DNA from: Candidatus Poribacteria bacterium
GTDB lineage: Bacteria > Poribacteria > WGA-4E > WGA-3G
Direction: 5' to 3'
Assembly: GCA_028824685.1 (NCBI GenBank)
Contig: JAPPCZ010000097.1
Coordinates: forward strand, 1 to 64,000
Length of the DNA: 64,000 nucleotides
Shown: positions 33,714 through 43,626 of the stretch, in pieces
Layout of the letters: each line of letters starts with the position of its first letter
Numbering within the stretch: position 1 is the first letter of the stretch
Notes under the pieces: generated by a model
Told to the model about the DNA's origin: nothing
Seen by the model: only the letters and a program-made list of their open reading frames with translations
The model's database searches: none
Position numbers and translations under genes: made by a program

Positions 33714-36700
33714 ATGAAAAAGAAAGATGCTGAACTGATTCAGCGAACATTAGACGGTGACCAATCAGCGTTCACCGCCTTAGTAGAAAAATATCAAAAG
33801 GGCGTACACGCGCTGGCATGGCAGAAAATCGGTGATTTTCATATCGCACAGGAAATTACACAAGACGCTTTTCTGAGGGCATACCAGAAACTCGGAACTT
33901 TGAAAAATCATAACCTGTTTTCTGGATGGCTCTATGTTATTGCTACACGCTTGTGTTGTGAATGGCTCCGAAAGAAACGCCTGCCGATGCAATCCTTAGA
34001 AACCGTTGATAGCAAAGAGGTGGACAAAGTGGCATATACACGATATTTAGAAGAGCAGCGAGAAACTGACATCAATGAAATTAGACGTGAATTGGTGAGA
34101 GATTTGCTCAAAAAATTGCCAGAAAGTGAACGAACTGTGATGACGCTCCACTATCTTGGGGAAATGACATGTGAATCTATTAGCGAGTTTCTCGGTGTAT
34201 CTCCGAATACTATTAGGAGTCGTCTTAGCCGCGCCCGCAACCGACTAAAGAAAGAGGAAACGATGATTAAAGAAAACCTTAGCAGTTTCCAACTGCCGAC
34301 ACAAATGACAGAAAATATTATGAAGGAAATTTCACGACTTAATCCGGTAACACCTTCAAGCAGTAAACCACTCGTGCCATTAGCGGTCTCTGCTGCCTCT
34401 GCCGTTTTAGTCTTATTACTGATGGGACTTGGCACACAACGGCTTAGCAATTTTCAGAAACCGTATAACTTAAACGCACAATCAGAACGGACGATTGAAA
34501 TATCGGAAGCGCAACTTGTTATTGATACTCCCGCAAAACCTGCAGTTAAGAATCAGGTTGGAGATATGGATTTATCAGGTGAGAGCAACGGGGTAGGACA
34601 GAAACCTGATGATCCACTATTCGCTGCAGCAAATGCAGATGAAACTGAAGTCTCAAAGGCAAAACCACAGTGGGTTCAAACAAAAGGACCTGAAGGGGGT
34701 TCAGTGTCTGGGCTCTTCACAACAACCCGTGGCGATGTATACGCAGGCACACGACAAGGTCTCTACAGACTCACAGATGATGGGACTGCGTGGAAACTGA
34801 TTAATAACATTAAGGGACCTTCACACAATTTACTGACACCTATACCAACGTGGTGGCCCGTAGTAGAGCGTCAGGATACACTTTATCTTGCTACCAACAC
34901 AGAGATTTTAGCATCCATAGATAGAGGTGAAACATGGGATGCACTCTGTGAATGTCCAGAAGGTAAACCTATCGGCATGGTAATAACGGATGGAATCCCT
35001 GGCGCACAAAGCGATCTGACGGTCTATATTGCTTCCACTGATGGAATATTTCGAACGGATAATTTTGGCAAATCATGGACCCCACTGCCCGAAGGGTTAA
35101 AAGACAAGAAAATTACTGCAATTGCCGCGATTGAAAATACCATCTTTGCGGGTACCGATAAAGGACTCTATCGTCTCAATTCAGATACGTGGGAGCAATT
35201 GCCTATCAATCCTGAGGATGGACAAGATGAGACACTGGATATCGCGGCATTAATAGCGACAGAAAACCATCTCTATGTTGCAGCAAAATTGGGATGGGTG
35301 ATATTTGCTGATGACCGATCATATAAAGTCAGTGCAGAAAGTACCATCACAACTATTATTCCACCTCCTGATAAGGAATTGCCAAGCTGGATAGAATTAA
35401 GCGGAAATGAAGGCCGGGAAATCGCGTGGTCCCTTTTTCACTCAACCGACCGTGGTAATTCGTGGAAATCTATCACGCCGAGGCATGATTCTCCTGATAA
35501 GATACAGCTTCAGTACCGTCGTCCTTCAAAGAAAGAATCACCAGGAAATAAATTAGCAGAAGGCACTTATGCTATATCAGAAATAGTATGGGCAAAAATG
35601 ACAAATCCAATGCTCAAGATTACCGCATCCGGAGAAAAAGTGATGGTGATAGACGGTGAGAATCACTTCTACTCAATTGATGCTGGTGAAGCGTGGACAT
35701 TTTCAGTTGATGGAAGTAAAAAAATAAGTAGTGCTACCGCTGCAGTGTTGTCGAATGCAAGTACTTTCTTTACAAGTGGAATATACGGGATTCATCGATC
35801 AACTGATAGCGGTAAGTCGTGGCATCAATTTAATACCGGACTGGTGAATACAGATATTCAACAATTAATTGTACTTAACGGGATTCTCTATGCAAACACA
35901 GAAACAGGATTTGTGTATTCAATTGATGGTGGAGAATCGTGGACACCCTTTTCCAGCGATACGAGTAACCTCATATACATTGAAGAATTCAATGGAGAAC
36001 TCTATGCAAGTAAAGGTAGAGAAGATACATCTCGTTTTTTGCGATTGACTTCCGAAGGAAATAGCTTCACAGATATTCCAGGAGTACCTGTTTTGAAATA
36101 TGTACTCGGTTTGACAAAGAGCCAAAATTCGTATGAGTGGATTGAGATTAGGCAAAACAAAACCCACAAAACCGAATTTTTGATTGCACCCCGACCCAGA
36201 AGTCTCACGGTTACAGACACGGCTTACTATGTAAATTACCAAAACGAACTCTTTAGATGGCGTATTGGAACCCTGAATTGGTACGACACAGGAATAGCGG
36301 ATATAGGTGGACCTTTTCATATAGACTTAAATTCCAAATTTGTCATTGCAGAGAATTTATGGTTTGCCGTTTCAGGAAAAACTGTTTATGTAGGCAAACG
36401 GAATGGACACCTCATGCAATCGTTTGATGAAGGCGACACTTGGAACGATGTTACTGCAAATCTGCCATTTTCTGTCGAACGGTTTCATGCAATAACTTCC
36501 GCTGGGAAAAGTGTCTATGTAGCAACAGACAAAGGTGTTACTCGGTCAAGTAATGGCACTGACTGGCAAACGCTCACTGATGCAGAAGGAACACCTCTCG
36601 TTATGAATAGATTCGCAGTGGATGGCACAACGGTTTATGGCGAATCTGAGCAAAAAATATATCAATTAGACGAAAATACTAACATGTGGCTGCAAGTCTC

Positions 36701-36803
36701 GCCGGAAATCCCATATCCTGTTACCAGTTTTGATGTTGATGGTAATACGATCTATGTTGGCACATTCGGACGGGGTGTGCTACGTTTTGCACTTGACGAA
36801 TAG
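33714..36803 (+). CDS. Membrane-tethered ECF sigma factor fused to Asp-box propeller (type A)
   Basis: 1029 residues from the ATG at 33714, chosen for its GGAGG at 33703-33707 and alignment to paralogues. Sigma2 is at 10-90 (DFHIAQEITQDAF) and sigma4 at about 120-180 (CESISEFLGVSPNTIRSRL). A conserved SSFQLPTQMTENIM segment is followed by one membrane helix at about 219-243 and the linker FQKPYN to about 320. The rest is a large beta-propeller region with about nine Asp-box motifs, for example SIDRGETW, TDNFGKSW, STDSGKSW, SIDGGESW, SFDEGDTW. It is predicted to lie outside the membrane. Sortilin/YCF48-type Asp-box propellers bind proteins or glycans. An ECF-like promoter suggests autoregulation. 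Divergent from a PhyH gene. Confidence 0.9.
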   Translation: MKKKDAELIQRTLDGDQSAFTALVEKYQKGVHALAWQKIGDFHIAQEITQDAFLRAYQKLGTLKNHNLFSGWLYVIATRLCCEWLRKKRLPMQSLETVDSKEVDKVAYTRYLEEQRETDINEIRRELVRDLLKKLPESERTVMTLHYLGEMTCESISEFLGVSPNTIRSRLSRARNRLKKEETMIKENLSSFQLPTQMTENIMKEISRLNPVTPSSSKPLVPLAVSAASAVLVLLLMGLGTQRLSNFQKPYNLNAQSERTIEISEAQLVIDTPAKPAVKNQVGDMDLSGESNGVGQKPDDPLFAAANADETEVSKAKPQWVQTKGPEGGSVSGLFTTTRGDVYAGTRQGLYRLTDDGTAWKLINNIKGPSHNLLTPIPTWWPVVERQDTLYLATNTEILASIDRGETWDALCECPEGKPIGMVITDGIPGAQSDLTVYIASTDGIFRTDNFGKSWTPLPEGLKDKKITAIAAIENTIFAGTDKGLYRLNSDTWEQLPINPEDGQDETLDIAALIATENHLYVAAKLGWVIFADDRSYKVSAESTITTIIPPPDKELPSWIELSGNEGREIAWSLFHSTDRGNSWKSITPRHDSPDKIQLQYRRPSKKESPGNKLAEGTYAISEIVWAKMTNPMLKITASGEKVMVIDGENHFYSIDAGEAWTFSVDGSKKISSATAAVLSNASTFFTSGIYGIHRSTDSGKSWHQFNTGLVNTDIQQLIVLNGILYANTETGFVYSIDGGESWTPFSSDTSNLIYIEEFNGELYASKGREDTSRFLRLTSEGNSFTDIPGVPVLKYVLGLTKSQNSYEWIEIRQNKTHKTEFLIAPRPRSLTVTDTAYYVNYQNELFRWRIGTLNWYDTGIADIGGPFHIDLNSKFVIAENLWFAVSGKTVYVGKRNGHLMQSFDEGDTWNDVTANLPFSVERFHAITSAGKSVYVATDKGVTRSSNGTDWQTLTDAEGTPLVMNRFAVDGTTVYGESEQKIYQLDENTNMWLQVSPEIPYPVTSFDVDGNTIYVGTFGRGVLRFALDE

Positions 36804-36828
36804 TATGTAGCAATCAGGTCAATCTACC

Positions 36829-36863
36829 TTAGGCGCGTTGGAAAACGCGCCTTTCTTTTTTTT
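36829..36863 (+). terminator. Rho-independent terminator after the first sigma-propeller gene
   Basis: AGGCGCGTT (36830-36838) pairs with AACGCGCCT (36843-36851), then TTCTTTTTTTT. Further on, ATAGTTGG and CCAACTAT (36910-36932) form a second inverted repeat of unknown role in the gap before 37114. Confidence 0.9.
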
Positions 36864-37049
36864 ACGAATCGCTTCCAACCATCTCAATAAACACGAAATC
36901 TGATTTACTATAGTTGGCAATCGTCCAACTATATGCTATCCTTATTAAAGCAAACTTTCCATTATAGAAATTTCTTCATGATTTTTCACTGAGAGAAACT
37001 GCATAAAATTAGTTTGTTTCTTTGAATCACGTACTTTTTTTTGCAAAAA

Positions 37050-37082
37050 TGCAACCTCCGTATACCAAATAGCATCTTTATA
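37050..37082 (+). promoter_or_regulatory. ECF-type promoter of the second sigma-propeller gene
   Basis: TGCAAC (37050-37055), 17 bases, CATCTTTATA (from 37073). CATC ends 37 nt before the ATG at 37114. Confidence 0.6.
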
Positions 37083-37113
37083 TTAAAAGATTAGTCTATT
37101 TGTGAGGTGTTCC

Positions 37114-39975
37114 ATGAAACATGATGATGCTGAATTGATCGAACGCACACTTGAAGGTGATCAACAAGCCTTTACTGCACTTGTAGAAAAATACCAAGAA
37201 CAGATACACGCGTTGGCGTGGCAAAAAATTGGTGATTTCCATATCGCGCAAGAAATCACACAAGATGCCTTCATCACAGCGTATCAAAAACTTGCAACGC
37301 TCACACATCACAACCGATTTGCGGGATGGCTTTATGTCATTACCAGTAACAAGTGTAACATGTGGCACCGAAAGAAAAAACCAAAACTACAATCTCTGGA
37401 GGAGACAGACCCAATGGAATTAGAAGAGGTGTATTATTCCGAATATACGTCTCGTCAACGTGAAGAAGCAGCGAATCAAAATCGGAGAACAATTGTTCGT
37501 AAGCTATTCAATAAACTCCGAGAAAGTGAACGGACAGTCGTAACGATGCATTACCTCGCTGGCTTAACATGTGAAGAGATTGGTAGGTTTTTGGGTGTAT
37601 CGCCGAACACGGTCAAAAGTCGGCTACATCGTGCCCGAGAGAAGTTAAAGAAGGAGGAAGCAGTGATACAAGAAAACCTCAGCAGTTTCCAACTGCCAAC
37701 ACAATTAACAGAAAACATCATGAAGGGAATTTCACAACTAAAACCCACAGCACCGTCTGGAAGTAAACCATTAGTACCGTTAGCAATATCCGCTGCCTCA
37801 GCAATAACAGTCTTTTTGTTCATAGGTTTTGGTGCGCAAAATCTAATTCGTTTTCAGAAGCCGTATAGTTTAGAGGCAACATCAAAACCAACGATTGAAA
37901 TCGTTGACGCGCCGATAGTCTTGGAATCCACTGCAAAACCTGCAGTTAACAATCAAGTTGGTCGTTCTGAGGTACTCAGTAACAATGATGGAACAGGGCA
38001 GAAACCGGATACACCGCTGTTTGCTGCAGCACAATCGGATAATACAGAAATTTCAAAGTCAAAAATGAAATGGAGGCAAACCAACGGACCGTATGGCGGA
38101 AATATTCGTACACTTTTTGCGACTTCTGACGGTATACTTTTTGCTGGAATAGGAAACCAAGGCATTTATCGCTCAACAGATCTTGGTGATTCTTGGGCAC
38201 CAGCAAATACTGGATTTTACTACGTGCACGAAGGTCATAAAATATATCTTTCGGCTTTTGCACAGAAAGGAAACACAATCTACGCCGGAGTTCGTTCACC
38301 AGCAACATTATATATAGCAACATTATATATGTCAACCGATACCGGGAAAACATGGTCCCATGTTGCAACCCACCTACAAAATACCATAATCACTGGTATT
38401 GTAACTGTTGACAACCGCATATATATTAGTACCAGTCCAAATGGTCGTGGCGTAGGAGGTGTATGGTATACAGATGACGAGAAATCTTGGATACCAATGA
38501 ACGATGGTTTGAAAGATTTAAGGATACGTGAATTTACAAATATTGGAACTACGCTTGTTGTTGGAACAGAAAACGGCGCTTTTCGGAAAAAAGTAACTGA
38601 AAATTCGTGGCATCCTATCCATTCAGGATTTACTAAGCAACTATCTTCATCAGGAATTCGCATCGACTCAATTGCTGTTATGGACAATCTGCTTTACATG
38701 GGTGTAAATATGGGAAAAGACGGAGAAGATGGTGGACTCTTTCGATCTGACGATGAAGGTGATTCGTGGACACGCATTACCGCAAAAGAAATGCAACGTA
38801 GTTTGGGAGCATTGGCAGTTTTCAAATCTACACTGTTTGCAAGCACTCGGGGTAGTGTTTTCCGTTCAGATGACAAAGGAGATTCTTGGGTTCCCGTTAG
38901 CAAGGGAATCATAGATAAAGTGGGTTCAGGATTAGTGGTGATTAGTACCGACACTGTTTTTGTCAACACTACTCACCAAAAACCTTGGCTCCGAATAAAC
39001 GAGTCAGAAAATAGGCACACCATTGTTTTCATGCCAACGTTTGAAGGAACTATTTATCGCACTACAGATGGGGGTAATTCATGGGTGGAAGCAAATATAG
39101 GAATAATGGAGACTTCTGTGGTCGATTTAGAAGTTGTGGGAAACAGAATTTATGCGTTAACAGACAATAGACTTTTTTATAGTGCAGATGGTGGGGAAAC
39201 ATGGGAACGAATTGAGATTTCTCCAAAAATGTCTGAATTCCGCTTTGCCAAGATTTCCGCTTTGAATGGGAAATTATACGTTGGTGCCGCGAGATATTCG
39301 CGCAGCAATGGAGGACTCGTTGGTGGTGTCTTCCAATTAGATGAGCGAAACAACTCATTGATTGAAGTTAAAACGGACAGAGAGATGTATGCGATCGTAA
39401 GTATGCATATTGTAGGAACAGCTTTCTATGTTGGCACAACACATGGACAGGGAGTCTTTCTTTGGAATGAAGGTTGGAATTCGTGGCTTAACCTCGGATT
39501 AGAAGATCAAGGTATTGATATCCTTGAGATTTCAGTAGGTGAAACCAATGTCTATGCAAAGACACAGCATGGCAAAATCTATTGTCTGCAGGACCATCAA
39601 GGACCTTGGGAACTTATCAAAGATACGAAGGCATATAGGGAGGCACATAGACGGTTTGCAGAGTCAAGAAAGATTGACAATAAACACTATGTACTGTCTG
39701 CACGAGAAGGATTAATACGGTCGATAGATGGTGGTAATTCATGGACTCAACTAAACGCTGGCATAGAAGATATGTCAATTGCAACTGTAGAAATTGATGG
39801 TAATGAATTCTACCTTAGCACATCGCAAAATAAGATTTACAAGTGGAGTCATAAAGATGAAAGATGGGTACAGTTGGGTTCGCTAAGTCGTTCGGTTCAA
39901 TCCTTAGCGGTATTGGACGGTTTCCTCTACGCTGGCACTCAAGCAGGTGTTCACCGTATTCAAATTGAGAAATAA
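37114..39975 (+). CDS. Membrane-tethered ECF sigma factor fused to Asp-box propeller (type B)
   Basis: 953 residues. GAGG at 37104-37107 sets the ATG. Sigma2 at 10-90 and sigma4 at about 120-178 (CEEIGRFLGVSPNTVKSRL) precede one membrane helix at about 219-242. The linker runs to about 318, with FQKPYSLEATSKPTIEI and GQKPDTPLFAAAQ. About eight Asp-boxes follow (STDLGDSW, STDTGKTW, SDDEGDSW, SDDKGDSW, TTDGGNSW, SADGGETW, SIDGGNSW, with variant TDDEKSW). Its propeller resembles that of 40279-43107 more than those at 33714, 43627 and 50648. About 200 bases of helix and linker DNA are almost identical to 40989-41207, suggesting gene conversion. A small tandem duplication near 38301 repeats ATLY. 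Confidence 0.9.
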   Translation: MKHDDAELIERTLEGDQQAFTALVEKYQEQIHALAWQKIGDFHIAQEITQDAFITAYQKLATLTHHNRFAGWLYVITSNKCNMWHRKKKPKLQSLEETDPMELEEVYYSEYTSRQREEAANQNRRTIVRKLFNKLRESERTVVTMHYLAGLTCEEIGRFLGVSPNTVKSRLHRAREKLKKEEAVIQENLSSFQLPTQLTENIMKGISQLKPTAPSGSKPLVPLAISAASAITVFLFIGFGAQNLIRFQKPYSLEATSKPTIEIVDAPIVLESTAKPAVNNQVGRSEVLSNNDGTGQKPDTPLFAAAQSDNTEISKSKMKWRQTNGPYGGNIRTLFATSDGILFAGIGNQGIYRSTDLGDSWAPANTGFYYVHEGHKIYLSAFAQKGNTIYAGVRSPATLYIATLYMSTDTGKTWSHVATHLQNTIITGIVTVDNRIYISTSPNGRGVGGVWYTDDEKSWIPMNDGLKDLRIREFTNIGTTLVVGTENGAFRKKVTENSWHPIHSGFTKQLSSSGIRIDSIAVMDNLLYMGVNMGKDGEDGGLFRSDDEGDSWTRITAKEMQRSLGALAVFKSTLFASTRGSVFRSDDKGDSWVPVSKGIIDKVGSGLVVISTDTVFVNTTHQKPWLRINESENRHTIVFMPTFEGTIYRTTDGGNSWVEANIGIMETSVVDLEVVGNRIYALTDNRLFYSADGGETWERIEISPKMSEFRFAKISALNGKLYVGAARYSRSNGGLVGGVFQLDERNNSLIEVKTDREMYAIVSMHIVGTAFYVGTTHGQGVFLWNEGWNSWLNLGLEDQGIDILEISVGETNVYAKTQHGKIYCLQDHQGPWELIKDTKAYREAHRRFAESRKIDNKHYVLSAREGLIRSIDGGNSWTQLNAGIEDMSIATVEIDGNEFYLSTSQNKIYKWSHKDERWVQLGSLSRSVQSLAVLDGFLYAGTQAGVHRIQIEK

Positions 39976-40052
39976 GTTCTTTATAGTAGATTTACAATTT
40001 ACACTGCTATTTGGTTCGCCCTTACAAAGCGCACCTACCAAAATAAAATAAG

Positions 40053-40106
40053 AACACGCCTACCAATAGGTGTTAATAACACTCTATCAGTAGGTGTGTT
40101 TTTTTA
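40053..40106 (+). terminator. Rho-independent terminator after the second sigma-propeller gene
   Basis: AACACGCCTAC (40053-40063) pairs with GTAGGTGTGTT (40090-40100, one wobble), followed by a T-run. The loop has a second inverted element (AGGTGTTAATAACACT). The following stretch to 40278 is homologous to that before 43627. Confidence 0.85.
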
Positions 40107-40186
40107 TAATTCCCCATAAATCCTCTTCTCATTTTTGAAAAAATTGTTGTTCTTCCTTCCAAATTTGCATTTTTTTTTCAAAAATG

Positions 40187-40219
40187 TGCAATTCTATACC
40201 CAAAAATCGCGTTTTTAAT
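40187..40219 (+). promoter_or_regulatory. ECF-type promoter of the third sigma-propeller gene
   Basis: TGCAAT (40187-40192), 17 bases, CGTTTTTAATTA (from 40210). The distance to the ATG is longer than usual, 65 nt. The -35 is the right arm of an inverted repeat (TTGCAT, T-run, CAAAAATG, TGCAA). Confidence 0.55.
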
Positions 40220-40278
40220 TATAAAGAGTGCTATTATTGTAATTGCATTTTTCTATTTTTTCTATATGAAGGTGTACG

Positions 40279-43107
40279 ATGAAAAACGATGATTCTGAAC
40301 TAATTCAACGCACATTAGAAGGTGATCAACACGCTTTTGCTCAACTTGTAGATAAATACCAAGAGCAGGTACACACCCTTGCGTGGCAGAAAATTGGTGA
40401 TTTTCACATCGCACAAGAAATTACGCAAGATGTTTTCATCACTGCATATCAAAAATTCTCGACCCTCACACACTACAGACAATTTGCAGGATGGCTTTAT
40501 GTCGTTACAAACCGAAAGTGCATCGCGTGGCATCGCAAGAAAAAAATTGAAACGCAATCAATTGATGAGACAGATCCTATTGAGTTGGAAGAGGCATATT
40601 ATTCAGAACATATAGCCCAACAACGCGAAGAAGCAGCAACAGAAAAACGCCGTACAATAGTTCATAAACTGCTCAGCAAGCTAAAGGAGAGTGATCGGAC
40701 AGTGATGAGCCTCTATTACCTCGCTGAAATGTCATGTGAGGAAATTTCTGAGTTTTTTGGGGTGTCTCCCAATACAGTACGGAGTCGACTCCACCGTGCA
40801 CGTAACCGATTAAAGAAGGAGGAAGCCGTGATACAAGAAAATCTTAGCAGTTTCCAACTGCCAACACAATTAACAGAAAACATCATGAAGGAAATTTCAC
40901 ATCTCAATCCAGTAACGCCTTCAGGAAGTAAACCTTTAGTGCCATTAACAATATCTGCTGCGTCAGCCATTTTAGTTGTTTTACTAATAGGCTTTGGTGC
41001 GCAAAATCTAATACGTTTTCAGAAGCCGTATAGTTTAGAGGCAACATCAAAACCAACGATTGAAATCGTTGACGCGCCGATAGTCTTGGAATCCACTGCA
41101 AAACCTGCAGTTAACAATCAAGTTGGTCGTTCTGAGGTACTCAGTAACAATGATGGAACAGGGCAGAAACCGGATACATCGCTGTTTGCTGCAGCACAAT
41201 CGGATGACGCAGAAATCTCAACGTCAAAAGCGCAATGGGGACAAACCAACGGTCCTTATGGAGGATATATCGGGCAACTTTTTGCAACCTCTGAGGGTAT
41301 ACTTTTCGCTGGAACAGATGGCGCGGGCATCTTCCGTTCAACGGATGGTGGTGAGTCCTGGACCCCAGTTCTTACAGGGTTACACTACGCGTCGGGATTC
41401 TTTATGGATGTTACGGCATTGGCGCAAAAGAGAGATACACTCTACTTTAGTATGGTGACAGGTTTATTTGCATCAACCGATGACGGTAACACATGGCAGA
41501 AAGTGCCGGAACCCCAATGGCCTACATCAACCACAAGTATTTTGGTTATTGAGGATCGGATATATATTGGTACCATAAGAGCGGGTATTTGGTATACAGA
41601 TGATAGTGTTTCATGGATACCAGTAAATGATGGATTGACAAATTTAAAGATAAATGAATTGGCAAATATTGGTACCACCCTTGTTGTTGGAACAAAAGAG
41701 GGTGGTGCTTTTCGGAAAAAAGCAACAGAGGATTCGTGGCATCCTATCAATTCAGGGTTTACTGTGCAACCTATTAACCAAGAACAGACCAATAACGCCC
41801 AAACTGAATCTGGGTTACGTTCATCTCAACGACCGCAATTGCCATCCAAAATCCGTGTTGACTCATTTGCTGTTATGGATAATCTACTTTTCGTTGGTGC
41901 AGTTTGGGATAAAGGTGGCGGACTTTTTCGATCCGATGACGAAGGGGACACATGGACACGCATCGCTGCAGAAGAAATAACAGATACCGTCCGAACATTG
42001 GCTGCGTCCGGGACAACGTTATACGCTGGCACCTCTAACAGTGGTATCTTTCGTTCCGATGACAGAGGCGATTCTTGGATTGCAGTCAACAATGGATTAA
42101 CGCATCGGGAGATTTCGACATTGCTGGCAGTCAATGAAAATACTGTCTTCGCTGGCACCCAAGTCGGCGTTTTTCGCACCACAGACAGCGGTAATTCTTG
42201 GGTAGAAACCAACACAGGATTGACAAATACATCGGTATCTGATTTTGAAGTCGTTGGAAATAAGATATACGCCAACTTTTCCACTAACATTGGAGGAAAG
42301 ATTGTTCGTTCAGTTGACGGTGGAGAATCGTGGCAGTCTGTAACAATGCCTATTGAGTACAGTTGGCCCACTTTGTCCGTCTCGGATGGTGAACTCTACA
42401 TCTGTGCTTATAGAGATGACCCGCGCGACGAAAAAGGGGGATTCGCGGGCGTTTTCCGGCTGGATGAAGAGAACAACGCTTTGATAGAACTATTTGCCCA
42501 AAGTCATTTGGAGCATACCGCATGTATGGAGACAGTCGGCACCACATTTTATATGGGCACATGGGATGGCGGTGTCTTACGGTACCAGTGGGAAAGGGAT
42601 TCGTTTCCAGAGGTTACCAATCTTGGTTTGGATGGGCATAATATATCTATGTTGTCAGTGAATAGAAAACTGATCTATGCAATAACTGGGGACAACGAAA
42701 TTTATCGTTTACAGGATGAAGGAAGACCGTGGGAACGTATCCATTTACCAGATATGGCAGATGATGATATAACGGATATAAGTTATGTAACAGGTATAAG
42801 GTGGGTTGGATCGGTACTCTACATCACTTCGGATCAAGGAGTCTTCAGTTCCATCAACGGTGGCCATACATGGACATCCATCAACGACGGCTTGAATGGA
42901 ACATTTATTTCGTCAATAGGGACAGATGGCACGGATCTGTATGTAGGCACAACGGAGAGAGGTGTTTACCGATGGATAGAAGATAAGAAGAAATGGAAAC
43001 AGTTGGGTTCACTGCGTCGTCAGGTGCTTTCCTTAGCAGTTCTTGACGGTTTCCTCTATGCTGGCACAGTGTCGGGCGGTGTGTTTCGGATTAAGATTGA
43101 GAAATAA
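40279..43107 (+). CDS. Membrane-tethered ECF sigma factor fused to Asp-box propeller (type B)
   Basis: 942 residues. GAAGGTG precedes the ATG. Sigma2 at 10-90 and sigma4 at about 120-180 (CEEISEFFGVSPNTVRSRL) lead to one membrane helix at about 219-242 and the linker FQKPYSLEATSK. The ectodomain starts near 318 with GQTNGPYGGYIG. Asp-boxes include STDGGESW, STDDGNTW, SDDEGDTW, SDDRGDSW, TTDSGNSW, SVDGGESW and SINGGHTW. It ends with the same DGFLYAGT and RIKIEK tail as the 37114 product. It is the closest paralogue of that protein. A terminator and a homologous promoter region follow, so each sigma gene is an independent unit. Confidence 0.9.
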   Translation: MKNDDSELIQRTLEGDQHAFAQLVDKYQEQVHTLAWQKIGDFHIAQEITQDVFITAYQKFSTLTHYRQFAGWLYVVTNRKCIAWHRKKKIETQSIDETDPIELEEAYYSEHIAQQREEAATEKRRTIVHKLLSKLKESDRTVMSLYYLAEMSCEEISEFFGVSPNTVRSRLHRARNRLKKEEAVIQENLSSFQLPTQLTENIMKEISHLNPVTPSGSKPLVPLTISAASAILVVLLIGFGAQNLIRFQKPYSLEATSKPTIEIVDAPIVLESTAKPAVNNQVGRSEVLSNNDGTGQKPDTSLFAAAQSDDAEISTSKAQWGQTNGPYGGYIGQLFATSEGILFAGTDGAGIFRSTDGGESWTPVLTGLHYASGFFMDVTALAQKRDTLYFSMVTGLFASTDDGNTWQKVPEPQWPTSTTSILVIEDRIYIGTIRAGIWYTDDSVSWIPVNDGLTNLKINELANIGTTLVVGTKEGGAFRKKATEDSWHPINSGFTVQPINQEQTNNAQTESGLRSSQRPQLPSKIRVDSFAVMDNLLFVGAVWDKGGGLFRSDDEGDTWTRIAAEEITDTVRTLAASGTTLYAGTSNSGIFRSDDRGDSWIAVNNGLTHREISTLLAVNENTVFAGTQVGVFRTTDSGNSWVETNTGLTNTSVSDFEVVGNKIYANFSTNIGGKIVRSVDGGESWQSVTMPIEYSWPTLSVSDGELYICAYRDDPRDEKGGFAGVFRLDEENNALIELFAQSHLEHTACMETVGTTFYMGTWDGGVLRYQWERDSFPEVTNLGLDGHNISMLSVNRKLIYAITGDNEIYRLQDEGRPWERIHLPDMADDDITDISYVTGIRWVGSVLYITSDQGVFSSINGGHTWTSINDGLNGTFISSIGTDGTDLYVGTTERGVYRWIEDKKKWKQLGSLRRQVLSLAVLDGFLYAGTVSGGVFRIKIEK

Positions 43108-43159
43108 ACTGTTTATAGTTGGTTTTCAGTTTACTATAATTCTTCTCGGCGCGCTTACA

Positions 43160-43250
43160 TGAAGGTTAGTTTCTAATTCGGTACTTTTCTGTTCGCACAA
43201 GGCAGGTGTGCCCCTCTGCTGGCGAGGTTTCCTAACCTCGCTAAATTGCT
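43160..43250 (+). repeat. Dispersed repeat, copy 2 (GAGGTTTCCTAACCTC element)
   Basis: Plus-strand copy of the element at 4356-4447, with the hairpin GCGAGGTT-TCCT-AACCTCGC at 43223-43242. Downstream, 43325-43385 holds two more hairpins (GCACAAACT with AGTTTGTGC, and AACCT with AGGTT). The stretch 43108-43430 is otherwise non-coding. Confidence 0.75.
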
Positions 43251-43429
43251 ATTTTTTTTTATAGTGAAATACAAAAATATATGCACACTTTTGTCTGTAG
43301 GACTTAAACCGACCTATTGGACTGTGCCGTAGCACAAACTTTCCAGTTTGTGCAGAGTGTGCGCAACCTAACAGGTTACGCTACAATCGTGTGCAAGTAA
43401 TTATGGTTTCCACTATAAACTTCATCAAA

Positions 43430-43484
43430 GCGCGCCTACCAGTAAATCATAATGCACTCCTATATTAGTAGGTGTGCTTTTTTT
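43430..43484 (+). terminator. Hairpin terminator before the fourth sigma-propeller gene
   Basis: GCGCGCCTAC (43430-43439) pairs with GTAGGTGTGC (43468-43477, wobbles), then a run of seven T. Homologous to the terminator at 40053-40106. Confidence 0.75.
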
Positions 43485-43560
43485 AATTCTGCATAAATCC
43501 TCTCCTTATTTTGAAAAAATTGTTGTTTTTCCCTCCAAATTTGCATTTTTTTCAAAAATA

Positions 43561-43593
43561 TGCAATTCTGCACAACAAAATCGCGTCTATATA
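43561..43593 (+). promoter_or_regulatory. ECF-type promoter of the fourth sigma-propeller gene
   Basis: TGCAAT (43561-43566), 17 bases, CGTCTATATA (from 43584). CGTC ends 39 nt before the ATG. This is the best match to the consensus. TTGCAT and ATGCAA around a T/A tract form an inverted repeat overlapping the -35. Confidence 0.75.
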
Positions 43594-43626
43594 TTATGAA
43601 AGATAAATTTGCTATTGAGGTCTCAG

